DNA from: Clostridiales bacterium
Lineage (GTDB): Bacteria > Actinomycetota > Coriobacteriia > Anaerosomatales > SLCP01
Reading direction: 5' to 3'
Assembly (NCBI GenBank): GCA_018333995.1
Contig: JAGXSG010000002.1
Location: 1 to 64,000 of the forward strand
DNA: 64,000 bases
A program made the position numbers and the translations under genes. Positions 17,437-29,443 of the stretch are shown here, piece after piece; within the stretch, counting starts at the first letter, position 1; each line of letters opens with the position of its first letter. Under the pieces are notes generated by a model. The model made no database searches, was not told where the DNA came from, and saw only the letters and a list, made by a program, of their open reading frames with translations.

Positions 17437-18900
17437 TCAGTCATCTAGACCTGACGTAGAGGTTGAGGGAGTAAACGGGTTCGCCGTCACATCCCGTCCG
17501 ATCTCTCTGACGAGGATGAAATCGGTCGCACCCGCGGCCCTGGCCGCGACCCCCGCAGTGATGGCGACCCGCTCGCCGGCGCGCGCATGGCCCGCCTCGA
17601 CAACAGCGCGGAGCACGTCGCCGAGCATGAGGTCGGTGTCGTCGGCCAGGGGCACAACGAGGGGGCGCACACCCCACACGACCTGCAGCCTTCGCGCCAC
17701 ACTCGCATGGGGCGTCACCGCGATGATGGGCACACGAACCCGGTGGCGCGCAACCGCGCGGGCGGTCGCGCCCGACTGCGTTGCCGTGACGATCGCCGCG
17801 AGATCGAGGTCCTCGGCCAGATCACACACGGCGGCACTCACCGCTTGCGTCACGTCGCCGTTCTCTCCCGCACTCCTCCTGTCGCCCACCGGCTCGCCGA
17901 GCGACGCTTCCTCTGCGCGGACGATGATCCTTGCCATCGTCGCTACGGACTCCGTCGGGTAGGCGCCGACGGCGGTCTCGGCGGAAAGCATCACCGCGTC
18001 GACACCGTCGAAGATGGCGTTGGCCACGTCACTCGCCTCGGCCCGTGTCGGGCGTGGCGAGGACGTCATCGACTCGAGCATCTGCGTAGCGACGATGACC
18101 GGGACACCCGCGCTGCGGCACGCGCCAATGATCCGCCGCTGCAGCACCGGCACCGCCTCCGCCGAAGTCTCCACTCCCAGGTCCCCACGAGCGACCATCA
18201 CCACGTCCGTGGCGTCCACGATCGCTTCGATATCCGCGATAGCCTCGTGTTTCTCGATCTTCGCCACCACAGGAACGTCCGTCTCGCCGAGAAGCCCCCG
18301 CAACTGCCCTATGTCTGAGGCCGATCGCACGAATGACATCGCCACGAGGTCGACCCCCGCCGCGATACCCCACTCGATCGCCTCCCGGTCTCGCTGGGTT
18401 ATAGGATCGATGCCGAGCGTCGTGCCCGGCACGTTGACTCCTTTGTTGGACCCAAGAACACCGCCGGTCGTGACCCGTGTCTCCACCACGCCGTCTCCGA
18501 TCGCGGTGACTGAAAGCTCGAGCCGCCCGTCATCGAGCAGGAGTCTGTCGCCAGGTCGCAGGTCGCGCGCAAGACCGGGATAGTTAACGCACGCGCGGGA
18601 GGAGTCGCCCTCGCACTCCCCGGCGACGAGCATGAACGGCTCGCCGGAAGCGAGCACGGTGTCCCTCGCCATCACGCCGACGCGCAACTTGGGTCCCGCG
18701 AGATCGAGCATCACTGCCACCGCCCGCCCGGAACGCTCCGCGGCCGCCCGGACCGCGGCGCACCGTGACTCGAGCTCGGGCAAGCCGGAGTGAGACGAGT
18801 TGAGCCGCGCGACGTCCATGCCTGCGGCGATGAGAGCGTCGAGCCGCTCAGGGGCGTCGCTTCCCGGTCCGATCGTCGCGATGATTTTCGCCCGCCTCAT
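17437..18900 (-). CDS. pyk: Pyruvate kinase
   Basis: A 487-residue glycolytic enzyme (phosphoenolpyruvate + ADP to pyruvate + ATP). The N-terminus is KIIATIGPGSDAPERLDALI and the catalytic signature VPVVAKIEKHEAIADI contains the active Lys. Metal ligands fall in MVARGDLGVE, followed by ATQMLESM and a C-terminal allosteric domain. Length is normal. It is encoded alone, in the same direction as enolase and upstream of the FtsB-like gene. Confidence 0.96.
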   Translation of the reverse strand: MRRAKIIATIGPGSDAPERLDALIAAGMDVARLNSSHSGLPELESRCAAVRAAAERSGRAVAVMLDLAGPKLRVGVMARDTVLASGEPFMLVAGECEGDSSRACVNYPGLARDLRPGDRLLLDDGRLELSVTAIGDGVVETRVTTGGVLGSNKGVNVPGTTLGIDPITQRDREAIEWGIAAGVDLVAMSFVRSASDIGQLRGLLGETDVPVVAKIEKHEAIADIEAIVDATDVVMVARGDLGVETSAEAVPVLQRRIIGACRSAGVPVIVATQMLESMTSSPRPTRAEASDVANAIFDGVDAVMLSAETAVGAYPTESVATMARIIVRAEEASLGEPVGDRRSAGENGDVTQAVSAAVCDLAEDLDLAAIVTATQSGATARAVARHRVRVPIIAVTPHASVARRLQVVWGVRPLVVPLADDTDLMLGDVLRAVVEAGHARAGERVAITAGVAARAAGATDFILVREIGRDVTANPFTPSTSTSGLDD

Positions 18901-18985
18901 CGGTGCCGCCCTTCAATCGAACGGCCCGCTGCGGCCACGCGATCCCGTGGCCGTCAAGCAGCATGGGCCTGGGCTACTCGTCCGC

Positions 18986-19921
18986 CTACTGTGCGCCTTC
19001 GTGTCCGCCAGGCAGGCGGACGATGTGGATCGTGGAGCCGTCCCGACGCACGGTAAGCAGGTCGCGCGCGAGCCGGTGAACCGCCGTGCGCACGTTGCCG
19101 TAGAGCCGCTCCGCGCCCTCCGGCTCCGTCACGACCTTGAGCGCGCGGTCCCCGCCCGCGAGCATGTAGCGCACCAGGCGCGTAGCCGCACCGCGCGGCA
19201 TCGGGTAGGGTACCGCGATCTCGCGCGCGTCACCCGCCCACTCGTCGACGTCGAACAGCGCGGTGTCGCCGGCCTTGGCGGAGAGCTCGCAAAAACGCGC
19301 TACCTCGGCTACGAGGATGACCGCCCTGGGACGCTCGGCATGACCGTCTTGGCGGGGAGCTCCGCTTACGAGCCGCAAGTTCACGTCGAGACCGCGCATG
19401 GCGGCAGTACGGCCGAGATACGCCCAGTCGAGTGCGCCGTCGTCATCGAGGAGCATGACGACGCGGTCCCTGACGCGGCACGTTAATCTGAAGAGCAGCC
19501 GAGCGAGACCGAGGCCCCGCCGAGGCGTGAACGTGACGACAGCGACATCGAACACGTCATCCGCCGCAAGATCCTCAACCATCCCCTGGCGTGTCGTCAG
19601 GTTTGGCGCCGCGGCTACATCGCTCGCGAGCAGGCGGCGCAACATGCCCTCCGACGGCTCAAGCGCGGTCAGTTGCCGGGCGCGGCGCAACAGCGGACGA
19701 GTCATCAACCCGGTGGCTGCGCCTACCTCGAGCACGTCGACACCTTCGGGCACCTCGGCCAGGAGCGCTTCGACAAGCTCCGGGAATACGCGCTCTTGCC
19801 CAAAGTCCATGTCGAAGTTGTTCGCGAGCCGTTCCCTGCGCGCGAGCACACTCTCAAGCGGCACACCGAACTCGTACGGGATGACCGGGGGCTTACTCAC
19901 GGGGCTGGGGGATCGATTCAT
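18986..19921 (-). CDS. Class I SAM-dependent methyltransferase
   Basis: A 311-residue protein. The SAM-binding loop is VDVLEVGAATGLMTRPLL (motif I), with ALEPSEGML (acidic post-I) and QGMVEDLAADDVFDVAVVTF following. The C-terminal half is unlike named families and has Arg-rich segments. The ATG at 19919-19921 is preferred to the upstream GTG extension. The substrate is unknown. Its position between pyk and eno, in the same direction, does not identify one. Confidence 0.75.
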   Translation of the reverse strand: MNRSPSPVSKPPVIPYEFGVPLESVLARRERLANNFDMDFGQERVFPELVEALLAEVPEGVDVLEVGAATGLMTRPLLRRARQLTALEPSEGMLRRLLASDVAAAPNLTTRQGMVEDLAADDVFDVAVVTFTPRRGLGLARLLFRLTCRVRDRVVMLLDDDGALDWAYLGRTAAMRGLDVNLRLVSGAPRQDGHAERPRAVILVAEVARFCELSAKAGDTALFDVDEWAGDAREIAVPYPMPRGAATRLVRYMLAGGDRALKVVTEPEGAERLYGNVRTAVHRLARDLLTVRRDGSTIHIVRLPGGHEGAQ

Positions 19922-19949
19922 GTTGGGAGCATACCCCCATCGCATCGAC

Positions 19950-22666
<2,717 letters not shown>

Positions 22667-22727
22667 GGCGTCCCCCTGTCCGAACCGTTCGCACCGAGGG
22701 CCACCGGCACGAGACCGGTATCCGGCG

Positions 22728-23699
22728 CTACTCTCCAGCAGGCGCTTCTCCAGCAGGCGCTTCGGTCTGCTCAAGTTCGGGAATCACGTACTCGATCTCA
22801 GCGGCCGCACGAAGCTCCGCGACGAACTCCTGGAACACCTCGGTGTTGCGGTCCTGCAAGATCATTTGCTCGATGAGAGTGGTTACCTCGGTGAGCGGCT
22901 GCACGCTCGCCTCGCGCGTCCCTAGCAGCTTGATGATATGCCACCCGAACTCGGACTCCACGAGGTCCGAAACCTCGCCTTCCTCAAGCTTGCCGAGCGC
23001 GTCTTTGAACTGTGGCACGTACTGGTTGGGATCCGCCCAGCCCAGATCGCCGCCGTTGGCGCCTGAGCCGTCCTTGGAGTGCTCCTTGGCAAGCGCCGCG
23101 AAGTCACCACCCGCACGAATCTCTGCGAGCACGCGCTCTGCAGTCGCCTTGTCAGCGGCGTCAAATAGAATGTGGGCGGCGTTAGTCGCAGCTGCCTCCG
23201 TAAACTGATCGGTGTTCTCCTCATAGTACGCGGCGATCTCTTCGGCGGTGACGCCCTCGCTTCCCGCGATCTCCTCGATGAGCTTCTGGGCGACAAGCTG
23301 GTCGCGAAGCTGATCACGAAGGTCTTCGAGGGTCATGTTCGCCTCGGTCAGCGCGGCGTCAAAATCCTCGATGCCGGCCTTGATGCCCTCGACCTGCTCA
23401 TCGATCTCAGCATCGGTGACTGATATGCCACGCTCCTCGGCGGCCTTACGCATCAGAATCGCGTCGATCATGCTGGCAAGAAGGCTGCGCTGGAAATCGA
23501 GCAACAGCGCGTCTCCGTTCTCGCCCTCAAACATGTCGCCGTACTGGACTCTGAGCCGCTCAACCTGGGCGTCAAGCTCGGCACGGGTGATCTCTTCACC
23601 GTTGACGCGAGCCGCGATATCTTCCGAGCCGCACGCAGCAACTCCGGTAAAAAGCGCCACGGCCACAACGGAAGCAAGAACGGTGCGGGTGAACCTCAT
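22728..23699 (-). CDS. SurA/PrsA-like peptidyl-prolyl isomerase lipoprotein
   Basis: A 323-residue secreted foldase. The signal peptide ends at the lipobox TGVAAC (Cys23). A SurA-N-like helical domain spans ~30-185. A parvulin rotamase domain spans ~190-280, with AAHILFDAADKATAERVLAE, DGSGANGGDLGWADPNQYVP and SEFGWHIIKLL. The C-terminus contains a tandem EAPAGEAPAGE produced by a 15-bp duplication. It should assist folding of exported proteins at the membrane. Its ATG overlaps the mfd stop (ATGA). Confidence 0.92.
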   Translation of the reverse strand: MRFTRTVLASVVAVALFTGVAACGSEDIAARVNGEEITRAELDAQVERLRVQYGDMFEGENGDALLLDFQRSLLASMIDAILMRKAAEERGISVTDAEIDEQVEGIKAGIEDFDAALTEANMTLEDLRDQLRDQLVAQKLIEEIAGSEGVTAEEIAAYYEENTDQFTEAAATNAAHILFDAADKATAERVLAEIRAGGDFAALAKEHSKDGSGANGGDLGWADPNQYVPQFKDALGKLEEGEVSDLVESEFGWHIIKLLGTREASVQPLTEVTTLIEQMILQDRNTEVFQEFVAELRAAAEIEYVIPELEQTEAPAGEAPAGE

Positions 23700-26600
23700 C
23701 GATCCTCCAGGGGATTCGTGTGAACATGCAACCGCGACAGTATAGCACCGATGAGCGCCTCGGCAGTGGCGGTCACAGAAGCTCCACGATTGACGGCAAG
23801 GGCCACCGAGCGATCCCGCTCGAACACGATCGCGCCCATCGCCGCGAGCGGCCCGCGCGACTCGGGCGCAAGCGTGACCGGACCAGCCGTCAGGCGATTG
23901 CGCGCGAAGGCCACCCGGCGAAGCCCGGCCTCGGCGGCGAGTGCGCGGATACGCGCGATCGCCACGAGATCTGCCACCTGCTCAGGGGCCGGGCCATACG
24001 CCTCGAACATCCCCGCAGCGACCTCGTCGACATCGCCTGCGGTCTCGGCACCCGCGAGACGCCGGTAGATGCGGATGCGCTCATCAGCAGCTGGGATGTA
24101 CGTTTCCGGCACGAACGCGGGAACCGGCAGGTCGACAGTGATCTCGGGGTGCGCGACTTCTGGTTCACCGCGCACTTCGGCAACGGCCTCGCGAATCATC
24201 CCGGCGTACAGATCGAATCCCACAGCGGCGAGGTTGCCATGCTGCTCCGCACCGAGAAGCGAGCCGGCGCCTCGAATCTCAAGATCGCGCATCGCCACCT
24301 TAATACCGCTGCCGAGATCCGCGTGGTCGCGTATCGCGGTGAGCCGATCGACGGCCTGTTCAGTCAATGGAGCCGCGGCAGGGAAGAGGAAGTACGCGTA
24401 CGCATGCACGTGGGAACGCCCAACGCGACCCTTAAGCTGGTAGAGCTGCGCGAGGCCGAGGCGCTGAGAGTCCTCGATGATGAGCGTGTTGGAGTGCGGG
24501 TTGTCGATTCCGCTCTCCACGATGGTGGTGGCCACAAGCACATCGATCTCGTTGGCGGCAAAACTCTCCATCACCGCTTCGAGCTGTCTTTCGCCCATCT
24601 GCCCATGCGCGACCGCGACTCTCGCCTCCGGCGCCGCTTCGCGTACGCGCGCAACCGCGTCATCGATCGAGCGAACGCGGTTGGAGACGTAGTAGATCTG
24701 TCCACCCCGCGCAAGCTCGCGGCGGATAGCCCCGCTCACGATGTCCGGGTCCCACTCACCCACGTGCACCCGCACGGGAAACCGGTTGGGCGGCGGCGTG
24801 TCGATGACGCTCATGTCACGCACGCCCGAGAGCGCCATCTGCAGCGTCCGAGGAATCGGCGTGGCCGAGAGTGTGAGCACGTCGATCTGCTCCCGCAAAT
24901 TCTTGATGTGCTCTTTGTGCTCGACTCCAAACCGCTGCTCTTCATCGACGATGACAAGTCCGAGGTCCTTTGGCGTCACATCGGCCGAGAGCAACCGGTG
25001 TGTTCCGATGAGCACATCGACCTCACCTGTGGACAAGCCCTCGAGCGCCGCCTTCTGCTGCGCCTCGGTGCGAAAACGGGAGAGCACTTCGACCCGCAGC
25101 GGAAACGGTGCGAAACGCTCGGAAAACGTCGTGAAGTGCTGCTGCGCGAGGATGGTAGTCGGGCACAACACCATCACCTGCGTGCCGTCCTGCGTTGCCT
25201 TGAACGCGGCGCGGATCGCCACCTCCGTCTTGCCGTAGCCAACATCGCCGCAGATAAGCCGGTCCATCGGTGTCGCGGCCTCCATGTCGGCCTTCACGTC
25301 GGCGATGGCGGCGAGCTGATCGGGGGTCTCCTCAAACGGAAACGCCGCCTCCATCTCGAGCTGCCACGGAGTGTCCGGCGAAAACGCGCGCCCGGTGACC
25401 GCGGAGCGTCGCGCGTACAAATCGACCAGGTCGAATGCGAGAGCTCGGGCGGCCTTCCGGGCCTTGGCGGTCGCGCGCGACCAGTCGGCGGTGTTCAGCC
25501 GGGTGACACGTGGGGCGCCTCCTTCGGCACCCACGTACTTGGTAACGCGCTCGATCTGGTCGACCGGCAGGTAGAGACGGTCACCCTTCGCGTACTCGAG
25601 CACGAGGTAATCGCGCTCAACCCCTAATACCTCTTTGCGCTCAAGCGCCGTGAAGTGCGCGATTCCGTGCGCCGCGTGCACGACGTAGTCTCCAGGGGCA
25701 AACGCGAAGGTCGTGCGCGTCGCGTCAGCGGTGCGCGCTCGCCTCCGGGCCGCTCGGCGGGGATAGATGTCGCTCACGCTCACGACCGCGAGGCGAGCTT
25801 CGTGTACGACGTATCCAGAGGGCACATCGGCGTCGTCGAGATGCAGCACGCCAGCCGTAAGACGCGTCCGCACCGCCTGCTCTGGCAAGGCTGTCGGCCC
25901 TGCCGCGGGAACCTGCCCGCCGTTCTCGGTACCGGAAGCGGTGTGCGGACCGCGGCGCTCGGCCACGAGGTCGACGAGCGCCACACCCGCGGCGGCAAGC
26001 GTGTCGGCGATGCGGCGGCGGGTGCGGCGGTCCGGGACTGCGAGCACGACCGCGTGACCGGTCGCCAGCAGCTCCCGGATGCCTGCGACGAAGCGCTCCT
26101 CGCCTCCCGCGACCTGCGGCCTTTGCGCGCTGATCTCCGCGTCAACCACGCCGTCCGCCCGCAAGAGCGCAAGCAGGGTGAGCCGCTGCCGGCCACCGCC
26201 AACGTCGAGACGCGCTGGCGGGACGACGAGTCCTTCCGCCGAGACGCCCGCTTCGCGCGCCGCCTCCACGAGCTCGTCCGCGCGGCGGGTCACGTCATCG
26301 AAGAGCGAGCGCGGCTCGGCGACGGTAACGAGAACCTCGGGCGCGAGGTAGTCTGTGAGCACGCCGACCTGGCGGTAGAATACCGGCAGGTAGCGCTCGA
26401 CGCCGTTGAAGTAGATGCCCTGTTCAATGAGCTCGAGGTGGCGTGCGATATCGGTCTTGCGCAGTGACTTTTCCTCGAGCGCGCGCCGAGCGGCGGAGGC
26501 AGCCCGGGAGCCAAGCACCACCTCACGGCATCCGAAGATCTCAGCGCGTCCCGCGTCTCCGATCGTCTGCCCAGTCGAGGGGATGAAGCGGCGCAAGGTC

Positions 26601-27208
26601 TCGATCTCGTCGCCAAACAGTTCGGCGCGCACGGGAGCGGTAGCGTCTGACGGATAGACGTCGAGTACGCCACCGCGCACTGCGAAGGTGCCGGGCTCGT
26701 CAGCCGCATCCCGGCGCTCGTAGGCCATACGGGCGAGCCGTACCGCCGTCTCCTCAAGATCAATCTCCGCACCAGGCTCGAGCACGAGCGGCTCGAAGAC
26801 GTGCGAACCCTGCGGCGGAAGCGCCCGCACAAGCGCGCGCGTCGACGCAACGACCACCACGTCGCGTCCGGTGCTCAACGCGTGCAGAGCGCGGGCTCGT
26901 GCGCCCACAACACCCGGGTCCGGCGCCTCGTCCGACCACGGGGCGTCCGCGCGCTCGGGAAAGCGCAACACCGTCCCGGGACCCAGATACACCGCGGCTT
27001 GGCGCGCGTATCGCTCGGCGGCCTCCTCCCCCGCGACCACCACGAGCGTGGGGCGGGGAGCGGCCGAGAAGAGAGCCGCTGTGAGCAACGGACGAACGAG
27101 GCCCGGAGCGGCGACGGTCACGTCCTTGCCCAATGCGAGCGCGTCGCGAACCGTCGTGTAGGCTTGCCCGCTCTCGAGTGCGGTTCTGATGGGGTCGAGC
27201 AGGGACAT
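23696..27208 (-). CDS. mfd: Transcription-repair coupling factor Mfd
   Basis: A 1170-residue protein. The order is UvrB-homology region, RNA-polymerase-interacting domain (FAPGDYVVHAAHGIAHFTAL), RecG-like SF2 motor (RLICGDVGYGKTEVAIRAAF, VIVDEEQRFGVEHKEHI, TLSATPIPRTLQMAL) and C-terminal TRCF domain. It displaces stalled RNA polymerase and recruits UvrA. ATG 27206-27208 behind GAGGAG is used; upstream extension is not supported. It marks the core-genome side of the accessory island. Confidence 0.97.
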   Translation of the reverse strand: MSLLDPIRTALESGQAYTTVRDALALGKDVTVAAPGLVRPLLTAALFSAAPRPTLVVVAGEEAAERYARQAAVYLGPGTVLRFPERADAPWSDEAPDPGVVGARARALHALSTGRDVVVVASTRALVRALPPQGSHVFEPLVLEPGAEIDLEETAVRLARMAYERRDAADEPGTFAVRGGVLDVYPSDATAPVRAELFGDEIETLRRFIPSTGQTIGDAGRAEIFGCREVVLGSRAASAARRALEEKSLRKTDIARHLELIEQGIYFNGVERYLPVFYRQVGVLTDYLAPEVLVTVAEPRSLFDDVTRRADELVEAAREAGVSAEGLVVPPARLDVGGGRQRLTLLALLRADGVVDAEISAQRPQVAGGEERFVAGIRELLATGHAVVLAVPDRRTRRRIADTLAAAGVALVDLVAERRGPHTASGTENGGQVPAAGPTALPEQAVRTRLTAGVLHLDDADVPSGYVVHEARLAVVSVSDIYPRRAARRRARTADATRTTFAFAPGDYVVHAAHGIAHFTALERKEVLGVERDYLVLEYAKGDRLYLPVDQIERVTKYVGAEGGAPRVTRLNTADWSRATAKARKAARALAFDLVDLYARRSAVTGRAFSPDTPWQLEMEAAFPFEETPDQLAAIADVKADMEAATPMDRLICGDVGYGKTEVAIRAAFKATQDGTQVMVLCPTTILAQQHFTTFSERFAPFPLRVEVLSRFRTEAQQKAALEGLSTGEVDVLIGTHRLLSADVTPKDLGLVIVDEEQRFGVEHKEHIKNLREQIDVLTLSATPIPRTLQMALSGVRDMSVIDTPPPNRFPVRVHVGEWDPDIVSGAIRRELARGGQIYYVSNRVRSIDDAVARVREAAPEARVAVAHGQMGERQLEAVMESFAANEIDVLVATTIVESGIDNPHSNTLIIEDSQRLGLAQLYQLKGRVGRSHVHAYAYFLFPAAAPLTEQAVDRLTAIRDHADLGSGIKVAMRDLEIRGAGSLLGAEQHGNLAAVGFDLYAGMIREAVAEVRGEPEVAHPEITVDLPVPAFVPETYIPAADERIRIYRRLAGAETAGDVDEVAAGMFEAYGPAPEQVADLVAIARIRALAAEAGLRRVAFARNRLTAGPVTLAPESRGPLAAMGAIVFERDRSVALAVNRGASVTATAEALIGAILSRLHVHTNPLEDR

Positions 27209-27277
27209 CGGGACTCCTCGGCACCTTCTGGACACGGCAAGAACCCGCTCTCGGCGTACCGGGGCGGGGTGTCTGAG

Positions 27278-27304
27278 AGTATAGGCGGATATCTCGGCGG
27301 TCAA
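27278..27304 (-). promoter_or_regulatory. Promoter upstream of mfd
   Basis: Minus-strand TTGACC (27299-27304) and TATACT (27278-27283), spacer 15, about 70 bases before the mfd start. The spacer is short but both hexamers are strong. It could drive mfd and the coupled foldase gene. Confidence 0.5.
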
Positions 27305-27444
27305 GGTGCTGGCGTTTGCGGTCACCGGACAAGTCGTGTCCTCGCCCAGATCACGAGCTTGAACCGGGTGAAAGGCAGAGTATCCCCCAGGACTGCCAGC
27401 TCCACGGGTCGCCAGCCGTGCCGTCGTGCCGCAGGTGCCGAGAC

Positions 27445-28413
27445 TCAGTCGAGCTGTAGCCTGCTTGCGTACTCATAGGGAATGGTCTCGCGGTCGCTCG
27501 TCTCAGACCACGCAGGTTCCCGATGCGAAAACGCAGTGATGTCAGAAGCGGTCCAGTGAGCGAACTTCGAAGCGACGTCCTTCAGGGTCTGAAGCTCTTG
27601 CGCATCGAAGACTCCCGTGTCGGCTGGTCTGAGCGCTCTGAACACCGTGCCGGTGCAATCGCCGGCATCGAGACACTCCTCGCTGAGCGCGGCCTGATCG
27701 ACGAGCGACGCCTGAAGGGTGTAGAAATCCGCAGGTACCGGTCCAAACTGCATGTGCACATAACGGCTGCCGGAGATTGCACGTCCGTGGCGCCTGTGGT
27801 GGAGGAAATCCGCGTAGAACAACAGCTTATTCAGCTTGGTTCGCCACGTTTGGGCTTGGCCAGCGAAGTACACCATCATCTCGCCCAGCTTCTTGACGTC
27901 TTTGCCAGCAGCGTAAGCTGCGGAATCCTCCTGGACGAGCAATGCCTCGTGCTCATCTGAAAGCGAGATGAGGCACTCCTCCACGGTACGTCGCTGTTCC
28001 TGCGTGACCCGCTCTCCGCTGCGTTCGAGTAGCTGGCGCATGTTGGCGGGCTGCTGCGCCAATCGAAGCATCTGGTCATGGGCAGCCGACTGGATGGACC
28101 CCGTCTCGTAGCGAGCAAGCGTCACCTCGCCCCATCCGAGGAGGCGAGAGAAGGCCTTCTGGCCGAGACCGTACATAGACCGGATCGCACGGATCTCCTG
28201 TGGTTGGAGCAGTCCGTGACGCGAACGGTAAATCGCGTAGGCGTCGGTGAGGGTCTGGTCGTCGAGGGCGACATCGAGCATGTCGGTGCCGCACACTTCG
28301 CAGACAGCAACCTGCGCCTCGACGGTGATCTCTTCACCCTTGACTGGATACGTCTCGGTGCGCTTCTCAATACGCGATTCGGTCTCGCGCATGCATTCTC
28401 CGCAGAACGGCAT
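27445..28413 (-). CDS. Antitoxin: MqsA-like zinc finger, HTH and Panacea (DUF4065/SocA) domain
   Basis: A 322-residue protein with three parts. Residues 1-45 are a CxxC...CxxC zinc-finger head (FCGECMRE, VAVCEVCGTDM). Residues ~65-115 are a Xre-type helix-turn-helix (IRSMYGLGQKAFSRLLGWGE). From ~170 comes a Panacea/SocA-like domain with WRTKLNKLLFYADFLHHRRH and HMQFGPVPADFYTL. Panacea proteins act as antitoxins for many unrelated toxins, and the MqsA-like head fits an MqsR-type partner, which lies 46 bases upstream. AGGGAG precedes the ATG. The HTH implies autoregulation. Confidence 0.85.
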   Translation of the reverse strand: MPFCGECMRETESRIEKRTETYPVKGEEITVEAQVAVCEVCGTDMLDVALDDQTLTDAYAIYRSRHGLLQPQEIRAIRSMYGLGQKAFSRLLGWGEVTLARYETGSIQSAAHDQMLRLAQQPANMRQLLERSGERVTQEQRRTVEECLISLSDEHEALLVQEDSAAYAAGKDVKKLGEMMVYFAGQAQTWRTKLNKLLFYADFLHHRRHGRAISGSRYVHMQFGPVPADFYTLQASLVDQAALSEECLDAGDCTGTVFRALRPADTGVFDAQELQTLKDVASKFAHWTASDITAFSHREPAWSETSDRETIPYEYASRLQLD

Positions 28414-28459
28414 GAGTGTGTCTCCCTGCTTTCTGTTATGTCTCTTCTGCTGTCGTTCG

Positions 28460-28822
28460 CTACTTCGTGAAGGGGAAGGTGAAGGGCCTCTCCTGACGAT
28501 GGAAGGAGATAACGCAGCCGACTGGTTCTTCGTCAGCTATTCCGATGGTGACCTTGACGTAGATGCCGTGCTCTTCGATGTAGATTCCGAAGTCGCACGT
28601 TAACTCATCGGAGAACTGCGGGTGTACATTCTCCCATGGGAGGTTCAGTGCTTGAGTCGGCTCTAAAGCCGCAACCCGATCGAGCATATCTGTGACCGAG
28701 AGACCTAACTCAGCAAGCGTATCCATACTGACCTTGCGGCCGTCTCGGCGGTAGCCTAGGCGTCCTAGAGATCGGGCCTCACGAACAAGACCGAGGAAGC
28801 ATATGAGTTGGTGTGGAGCCAT
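28460..28822 (-). CDS. MqsR-like toxin
   Basis: A 120-residue protein. The C-terminal half (YVKVTIGIADEEPVGCVISF) has the short beta-strand pattern of MqsR/RelE-fold ribonuclease toxins, and the gene order toxin-then-MqsA-like antitoxin matches mqsRA. ATG 28820-28822 is used, with GGAAGGA upstream. The target would be mRNA cleavage during translation if the family call is right. Sequence similarity is weak and the call depends partly on the partner. Confidence 0.65.
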   Translation of the reverse strand: MAPHQLICFLGLVREARSLGRLGYRRDGRKVSMDTLAELGLSVTDMLDRVAALEPTQALNLPWENVHPQFSDELTCDFGIYIEEHGIYVKVTIGIADEEPVGCVISFHRQERPFTFPFTK

Positions 28823-28895
28823 ACCGGCACGTCCTTCCAAACAACCTCACCATACCGGCCTCCTCTCGGTCTCGGTGCCGGAGCACCGAAGCGGT

Positions 28896-28911
28896 GGTAT
28901 CAAATGATACC
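28896..28911. promoter_or_regulatory. Palindromic operator upstream of the MqsR-like/Panacea operon
   Basis: GGTATCAAATGATACC is a perfect 7+7 inverted repeat with a 2-base centre, 74 bases upstream of the toxin start. It is the strongest palindrome near this promoter and a likely site for the antitoxin's HTH. Confidence 0.55.
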
Positions 28912-28943
28912 GCCATCTTCGCAAAGGCGCAACCCCCCCCCCT

Positions 28944-29402
28944 CTCCCGCCATCCTCACCTGGTATCCTGCTCTCACACAACTGCGCGAGCAGCTCGAAG
29001 AGGCGCGCGGGCTGAAGTTCGGAATCCCTCGGCCTGCCTGCGGAACAGGCGATCGGGCTCCTCGGCGAGACGTGTCACGACGTGTACCTGAACGACGTCG
29101 CGTGCTGGCGGTGCGTGCCTGCAAACGTGTGGCGCTACACGATCGGCGGGTACCTGGTGATTAAGAAGTGGTTGTCGTATCGGGGGCGCTACTCGGGCGA
29201 GATCTGCGGCCGGAAGAGGCGCGCTACGTCGGGGAGATGTCGCGTCGGATTACCGCAATCGTGCTTATGGGCCCTGAACTCGACGCGAACTATAAGCGCG
29301 TGAAGGCGGATGTGTGGGAGTGGTAGTCTTGCCGGAGACGGAGTGCGGTGGCCGCTGACCCCCGATATGGCGGTCATGCAGATTGCTCATTCAGGGGTTA
29401 GA
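28944..29402 (+). pseudogene. Remnant of a type ISP restriction-modification enzyme, copy 1
   Basis: About 459 bases encode only the C-terminal part of a type ISP-like R-M protein. Recognisable stretches are DVYLNDVACWRCVPANVW and WRYTIGGYLVIKKWLSYR. Indels after that point break the frame, and no start, helicase or methylase portion is present. The segment is repeated in direct orientation at 38783-39239 with high identity. A run of ten C lies just upstream. Homology between the copies ends at GGGGTTAGA, where a cassette-like junction begins. Confidence 0.7.
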
Positions 29403-29403
29403 C
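29397..29403 (+). other. Possible cassette junction (core site GTTAGAC)
   Basis: GTTAGAC fits the integron core site GTTRRRY. It ends an inverted repeat (CTGACCCCCGA ... TCAGGGGTTAG, 10 of 11 pairs, 29355-29401) and is the point where the two R-M remnant copies diverge. Too short and simple to call attC with confidence. Confidence 0.3.
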
Positions 29404-29443
29404 AAACAGCTGGCGTACGAGTGTGATGCAACAGGGAGGCGGC

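Noticed and set aside
23720-25627. A 635-codon plus-strand open frame
   Set aside because: It is antisense to mfd and is an effect of GC-rich codon use; its translation has no domain-like pattern.
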